Source: Cloacimonetes bacterium UBA5456 (GTDB taxonomy: Bacteria > Cloacimonadota > Cloacimonadia > Cloacimonadales > Cloacimonadaceae). Taken from it: 8,195 nucleotides of DNA. Below are positions 5,327 through 8,195 of the stretch, piece by piece. The notes beneath the pieces were generated by a model, which ran no database searches, was not told the DNA's origin, and was given only the letters and a program-made list of their open reading frames with translations. How positions within the stretch are numbered: the first letter of the stretch is position 1; every line of letters starts with the position of its first letter. The DNA is taken from assembly GCA_002427325.1 (NCBI GenBank), contig DIQS01000037.1:9577-17771 (forward strand), written 5' to 3'. Both the position numbers and the translations under genes were made by a program.

Positions 5327-5680
5327 ATGGATATTCTGCAACAAATTGGCAGAGACCAAATCAGAACTGACCTTCCGGACTATCGCGTTGGCGATACCGT
5401 TAAGGTGCACTATAAAATCAAAGAAGGCGGAAAAGAAAGAATTCAGATATTCCAAGGTATCGTGATCCAAAAGCGCGGTGCCGGTGTTTCGAAGTCTTTC
5501 ACCGTTCGCAAAGTTTCCAGCGGTGTTGGAGTGGAGAGGATTTTCCCTCAGAACTCTCCGAATATCGACAAGCTTGAGATCGTTCGCCATGGACAAGTTC
5601 GCAGAGCGAAACTCTTCTATCTGCGCAGCGCCAAGGGTAAAGCGAGCAGAATCAAAGAGCGCAGAAGATTCACTGCATAG
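5327..5680 (+). CDS. rplS: 50S ribosomal protein L19
   Basis: L19 lies at the 30S-50S interface of the large subunit. The 117-residue product matches the family closely: LPDYRVGDTVKVHYKIKEGG (16-35), RIQIFQGIVIQKRGAGVSKS (38-57), FTVRKVSSGVGVERIFPQNSP (58-78) and the C-terminal RRAKLFYLR and RIKERR blocks. The length is normal (about 115). ATG 5327 is chosen because the ribosome site GGGAGGA is 6 nt upstream and the product starts MDILQQIGRDQIR, as expected. It is the last gene of the rpsP operon, preceded by a structured leader and followed 18 nt later by an intrinsic terminator. Confidence 0.97.
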   Translation: MDILQQIGRDQIRTDLPDYRVGDTVKVHYKIKEGGKERIQIFQGIVIQKRGAGVSKSFTVRKVSSGVGVERIFPQNSPNIDKLEIVRHGQVRRAKLFYLRSAKGKASRIKERRRFTA

Positions 5681-5698
5681 TAATAGTAAAACACTTCC

Positions 5699-5742
5699 AA
5701 GCCCTCCGGTTGTTTATATGACCCCGGAGGGCTTTATCTTTC
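5699..5742 (+). terminator. Intrinsic terminator of the rpsP-rplS operon
   Basis: AAGCCCTCCGG (5699-5709) and CCGGAGGGCTT (5724-5734) form a perfect 11-bp, GC-rich stem with a 14-nt loop. It is followed directly by a T-rich tail (TTTATCTTT). It closes the ribosomal operon 18 nt after the rplS stop. The next gene starts only about 20 nt later. Confidence 0.92.
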
Positions 5743-5761
5743 ATAATCCAAGGAGATTGAT

Positions 5762-6220
5762 ATGTTTAGCGTGATATATTACCAAAACCCAAATATCTGC
5801 CTCGAGATCGGGATAGAGGATGAAACCATCATGGAACTCTCGTTTTGTGAGAAACCGCTCAACAAGCAGAAACCTGATGCCTTCGGTGAAACACTTTTTA
5901 AGCAGCTCGACGACTATTTTGCCGGCAAGCTCAAGGAATTTGACATCCCCTTTTTCGCAACGGGCACTCCCTTTCAGCTCATGGTTTGGGAAGAGCTTTT
6001 GCGCCTGGATTATGGAGAGGTGATCACCTATTCCGAGCTGGCAAGACGCATCGATAGACCCAAAGCCGCAAGAGCCGTGGGCAACGCTTTGGGTCAAAAC
6101 CCCATAGGCATCATCATCCCTTGTCACAGGGTGGTGCGCGCCGGCGGGAACTTAGGCGGCTTCGGCGGCGGTCTCAAAGTGAAAGAATATCTGCTCAAGC
6201 TGGAAGAGGAGAACAAGTAG
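5762..6220 (+). CDS. ogt: Methylated-DNA-protein-cysteine methyltransferase (O6-alkylguanine-DNA alkyltransferase)
   Basis: A suicide DNA-repair protein that moves the alkyl group from O6-methylguanine to its own cysteine. The 152-residue protein has a short N-terminal domain (1-65) and a complete catalytic domain: GTPFQLMVWEELL (68-80), GEVITYSELA (85-94), the DNA-binding helix with the flipping arginine in ARAVGNAL (103-110, Arg104), the active site PCHRVV (120-125, acceptor Cys121) and the C-terminal GNLGGFGGGLKVKEYLLKLE. It lacks an Ada-type regulatory domain, so it is the stand-alone Ogt/MGMT form. AAGGAGA (5750-5756) lies 5 nt before the ATG. It sits just past the rplS terminator with no clear promoter of its own, so it may depend on read-through or on an unrecognised promoter. 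The acpS gene follows after 4 nt. Confidence 0.93.
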   Translation: MFSVIYYQNPNICLEIGIEDETIMELSFCEKPLNKQKPDAFGETLFKQLDDYFAGKLKEFDIPFFATGTPFQLMVWEELLRLDYGEVITYSELARRIDRPKAARAVGNALGQNPIGIIIPCHRVVRAGGNLGGFGGGLKVKEYLLKLEEENK

Positions 6221-6224
6221 CATC

Positions 6225-6599
6225 ATGATCATCGGCATCGGGACGGATATCGTCGATGTAGCGCGCGTTCAGCGGCTGATCGAGAAAAACCCTGCGTTCA
6301 TCGAGAAAGTCTTTTGCGCAAAAGAGATAGCTTATTGCCAAGAGCGTGCCAGTTCCGCCGAGAGTTTTGCCGCTCGTTTTGCCGCCAAGGAAGCATTGAT
6401 GAAAGCACTTGGCACAGGCTGGGCAGAGCAAATAAGCTTCAAAGAAATCTGCGTCTTTTCAGATGAAAAAGGCAAGCCGAGCATCGAGCTTTCGGGCGCA
6501 ACCAAGGCTTATGCCGACAAGCTTGGAGTGAGAAATATCCATCTTTCTCTGAGTCACGAAAGGACTATGGCGCTTGCATTTGTAATCTTGGAGCGCTAA
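6225..6599 (+). CDS. acpS: Holo-[acyl-carrier-protein] synthase
   Basis: Transfers 4'-phosphopantetheine from coenzyme A to the conserved serine of apo-ACP, activating fatty-acid synthesis. It is the short, trimeric AcpS form at 124 residues (family about 120-126). The Mg2+-binding residues are present: Asp8 in MIIGIGTDIVDV and Glu56 in FAARFAAKEALMKALGTG (48-65). The C-terminal HLSLSHE (106-112) completes the signature. The start lies 4 nt after the preceding stop, and its ribosome binding site AGAGGAG (6205-6211) sits inside the end of the alkyltransferase gene. Its spacing to the ATG is 13 nt, rather long. Co-transcription of the two genes is likely. Confidence 0.95.
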   Translation: MIIGIGTDIVDVARVQRLIEKNPAFIEKVFCAKEIAYCQERASSAESFAARFAAKEALMKALGTGWAEQISFKEICVFSDEKGKPSIELSGATKAYADKLGVRNIHLSLSHERTMALAFVILER

Positions 6600-6602
6600 A
6601 TT

Positions 6603-6689
6603 ATGAGGAGACAAGCTCGGATATCAGACAAGATTCAGGCGTATTTGCTTGACATTTATTGCCTTGTCAGAGTTATTGTCCAAAACTGA
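6603..6689 (+). CDS. Possible 28-codon small ORF between acpS and adk
   Basis: ATG 6603 opens a frame of 28 codons ending at TGA 6687-6689, beginning MRRQARISDKIQAYLLDIY. A GGAG motif (6590-6593) lies 9 nt upstream, inside the acpS end. The stop overlaps the first bases of the adk ribosome site (GAGG, 6688-6691), an arrangement that would allow translational coupling. I know of no homologue, and an ORF this short is expected by chance. The gap also carries a likely adk promoter. I report it as a weak candidate only. Confidence 0.15.
   Translation: MRRQARISDKIQAYLLDIYCLVRVIVQN
6649..6677 (+). promoter_or_regulatory. Candidate promoter for adk
   Basis: A perfect -35 hexamer TTGACA (6649-6654) is followed after 17 nt by GTTATT (6672-6677), which matches the -10 consensus at only three positions. 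Transcription would start near 6684, just before the adk ribosome binding site. The -35 overlaps an in-frame TTG that would otherwise serve as an upstream adk start. Its reading as promoter rather than coding sequence supports the downstream ATG. Confidence 0.4.
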
Positions 6690-6696
6690 GGTGATT

Positions 6697-7329
6697 ATGA
6701 CGGATGCGATAGTATTTTTGGGCATTCAGGGAAGTGGCAAGGGGACTCAAGCGGGACTCCTGGCTCAGCGTATGTGTTTTCAACACATCAATATCGGCGA
6801 CCTTTTGCGCCAAGAGGTCAGCATCGGTAGTGCTGTTGGAGACGCTGTCGGACACATTATCGAACGCGGCGATTTGGTGAAAGACACCATCGTCTTTGAC
6901 ATGATCGACACCAGCGTGGAGCCGGGCTGTAAAGGCATCATATTCGATGGCTTTCCGCGCACTTTAAGTCAAGCTGAACATCTCGTGGAGCACTATAACT
7001 TGATCCAAGTCTATTATCTTGAGCTCTCCGAAGAGGACGCCATTCACCGCATCGAAGGACGCTTGGTATGCACAAATTGCGGCGAGAATTATCACACGCA
7101 GCATAAACCTCCAAGCGTGCCCGGTATCTGCGATATTTGCGGCTCTGCGCTCGCTACACGTGCCGATGACGAGCCCGAGGCAATCGCAAAACGTGTGAAA
7201 GCTTTTTATGAACGCACCTTCATCTTGAAATCATTCTTTGAAAAGCGAGATTCCATCACATCAATCCCAGCTTGCAAAAGCGTTGAAGAAATACAAGAGC
7301 TCATTTTAGAAGACATCTCCAAGAGATAG
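6697..7329 (+). CDS. adk: Adenylate kinase with zinc-type lid
   Basis: Catalyses ATP + AMP to 2 ADP and balances adenine nucleotides. The 210-residue protein is the long bacterial form. The P-loop GIQGSGKGT is at 9-17 and DGFPRT at 84-89. Arginines of the nucleotide sites are present at 118 and 122 (HRIEGR), with RADD (155-158) and Arg166 further on. The lid carries four cysteines in two CxxC pairs, Cys125/Cys128 and Cys145/Cys148, which predict a structural zinc; many bacteria, including E. coli, lack these. ATG 6697 is chosen because GAGG (6688-6691) lies 5 nt upstream and MTDAIVFLGIQGSGKGTQ is a typical N-terminus. An in-frame TTG at 6649 would add 16 atypical residues and coincides with a -35 box. 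Confidence 0.95.
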   Translation: MTDAIVFLGIQGSGKGTQAGLLAQRMCFQHINIGDLLRQEVSIGSAVGDAVGHIIERGDLVKDTIVFDMIDTSVEPGCKGIIFDGFPRTLSQAEHLVEHYNLIQVYYLELSEEDAIHRIEGRLVCTNCGENYHTQHKPPSVPGICDICGSALATRADDEPEAIAKRVKAFYERTFILKSFFEKRDSITSIPACKSVEEIQELILEDISKR

Positions 7330-7346
7330 CCATAAGAGATAGCCAT
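7321..7346. repeat. Perfect 13-bp tandem duplication across the adk stop / transporter start junction
   Basis: AAGAGATAGCCAT occurs twice in direct succession (7321-7333 and 7334-7346). The first copy contains the adk stop TAG (7327-7329). The second supplies the spacer and the first two bases of the transporter ATG (7345). Without the duplication the two genes would be only 2 nt apart. It looks like a recent slippage or short-repeat expansion that changed intergenic spacing without changing either protein. Confidence 0.9.
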
Positions 7347-8195
7347 GTCGGCTAAGCGCAGTCAAAAGTTTCTGACAATTGTCGAGATCCTTGCATATTT
7401 ATTGGCAGGATGGAGCTTTTTTGTGCTGTTTTTCGAGGGGGTTTTCCACGAATTTAGCCACTATCCCCAGATTGAAATCATCACAGCGCTTGCCAATCTA
7501 TCCCTTGCAATCTTTGCCACCATACTCAAACTGATAGCCCCCAAAAAGCCGAGCGACAGCGTTTGGTTTGATTTATCTATGATAGTTTTTGGCTTTCTGA
7601 TGATGTTTTATCAGATTAAATACCTGATCTTCATTCTGCTCATCCGTCAGAGCTATTACTTCTTGCAATACATGCTTTTCAGGCTCTTTGAAGGCAAGCT
7701 GTCGCGCGCTATTTCGAGGAGCCCATCTCTTTCCTTGATGCTCAGCTTTGCGCTGGTGATAGTATTGGGCGCCGTGCTTTTGATGATGCCCACAGCCTCG
7801 GTTTCTGGCCAGAACACTTCTTTCATCGACTCTCTATTCACTGCAACGAGTGCAACTTGCGTAACAGGACTCAGCGTCGTGGACATCGGCAGCCACTTCA
7901 CGCTTTTTGGGCAGATCGTAATCTTGATCCTCATCCAAATCGGCGCATTGGGGATCATGACGATTTCCACCGCTTTTGCGCTGATCTTGGGACGCCGGCT
8001 CAATCTCAGGCTGGAAAACGTGATGCACAACGTGGTTGGCGGCAACGAGAGGATAGATATCTTCCGCCTGCTCAAGAGCATAGTTCTGGTGACGATCACG
8101 ATTGAGGCTTTTGGCGCCATTCTCTTATACTTCGTTTTCTCGCGCCGGATGTCCCCGCCCGCCGCCATGTATAACAGCATTTTCCACTCCATATC
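7345..8195 (+). CDS. Trk/Ktr-type potassium uptake channel subunit, 3' truncated by window edge
   Basis: The membrane pore subunit of a K+ (or Na+-coupled K+) uptake system; it normally works with a cytoplasmic TrkA/KtrA RCK-domain partner, not visible here. The frame stays open for 283 codons from ATG 7345 to the right edge. The pore region is clear: SLFTATSATCVTGLSVVDIG (163-182) holds the first selectivity-filter segment TCVTGL (171-176), followed by the helix FTLFGQIVILILIQIGALGIMT (185-206). YNSIFHSIS (276-284) at the edge is the start of the second pore helix. The first filter lies near residue 171, further in than in KtrB (about 70) or TrkH (about 110). Residues 1-125 hold three or so extra hydrophobic segments (about 12-30, 45-65 and 78-100). 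The ribosome site is weak (AAGAGAT in the duplicated spacer). It lies 15 nt after adk with no terminator, so co-transcription is likely. Confidence 0.88.
   Translation, partial: MSAKRSQKFLTIVEILAYLLAGWSFFVLFFEGVFHEFSHYPQIEIITALANLSLAIFATILKLIAPKKPSDSVWFDLSMIVFGFLMMFYQIKYLIFILLIRQSYYFLQYMLFRLFEGKLSRAISRSPSLSLMLSFALVIVLGAVLLMMPTASVSGQNTSFIDSLFTATSATCVTGLSVVDIGSHFTLFGQIVILILIQIGALGIMTISTAFALILGRRLNLRLENVMHNVVGGNERIDIFRLLKSIVLVTITIEAFGAILLYFVFSRRMSPPAAMYNSIFHSI

Noticed and set aside
5718..5747. Possible promoter for the alkyltransferase gene (ATGACC, 18 nt, CATAAT)
   Set aside because: It would start transcription around 5754, inside the AAGGAGA ribosome site, and would leave no usable Shine-Dalgarno. 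The -35 also lies in the terminator stem.
7656..8192. A 178-codon minus-strand open frame at the right edge
   Set aside because: The plus frame over the same bases encodes an unmistakable Trk/Ktr pore. The minus product is low-complexity and has no recognisable motif.

Overview
The window reads as a stretch of ordinary bacterial chromosome of medium GC content. All eleven protein genes lie on the plus strand and are tightly packed. I see no tRNA, rRNA, CRISPR array, phage gene or insertion sequence. The organism cannot be fixed from sequence alone. A secreted LEA14-like lipoprotein, a zinc-lid adenylate kinase and a Trk/Ktr subunit with a long N-terminal membrane extension suggest a Gram-negative, probably anaerobic lineage near the FCB group. 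Cloacimonadota is my tentative guess, and no marker here proves it.

Layout. Positions 1-369 are non-coding and rich in inverted repeats: two inverted copies of a GGCAACA...TGTTGCC hairpin with further hairpins between them, then a likely promoter. Next come asnB (glutamine-dependent asparagine synthetase) and, overlapping it by 4 nt, a lipoprotein with two LEA14/WHy-type domains. A strong sigma70-like promoter (TTGAAA, 17 nt, TAAAAT) then starts a translation operon: rpsP (S16), khpA (KH-domain RNA-binding protein), rimM (16S maturation), trmD (tRNA m1G37 methyltransferase) and, after a 245-nt non-coding leader, rplS (L19). The operon ends at a clear intrinsic terminator. Downstream are an O6-alkylguanine-DNA alkyltransferase, acpS (holo-ACP synthase), adk (adenylate kinase, probably with its own promoter) and the first 283 codons of a Trk/Ktr potassium channel subunit that runs off the right edge.

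The genes fall into three functional groups. The central operon serves ribosome and tRNA maturation. The flanking genes cover amide-nitrogen metabolism, DNA alkylation repair, fatty-acid carrier activation, nucleotide balance and K+ uptake. I found no convincing new multi-gene system. The most interesting unexplained material is non-coding: the trmD-rplS leader, which has several competing pairings and a possible anti-Shine-Dalgarno element; the paired-hairpin element at 150-261; and small junction features such as a 13-bp tandem duplication between adk and the K+ transporter gene.
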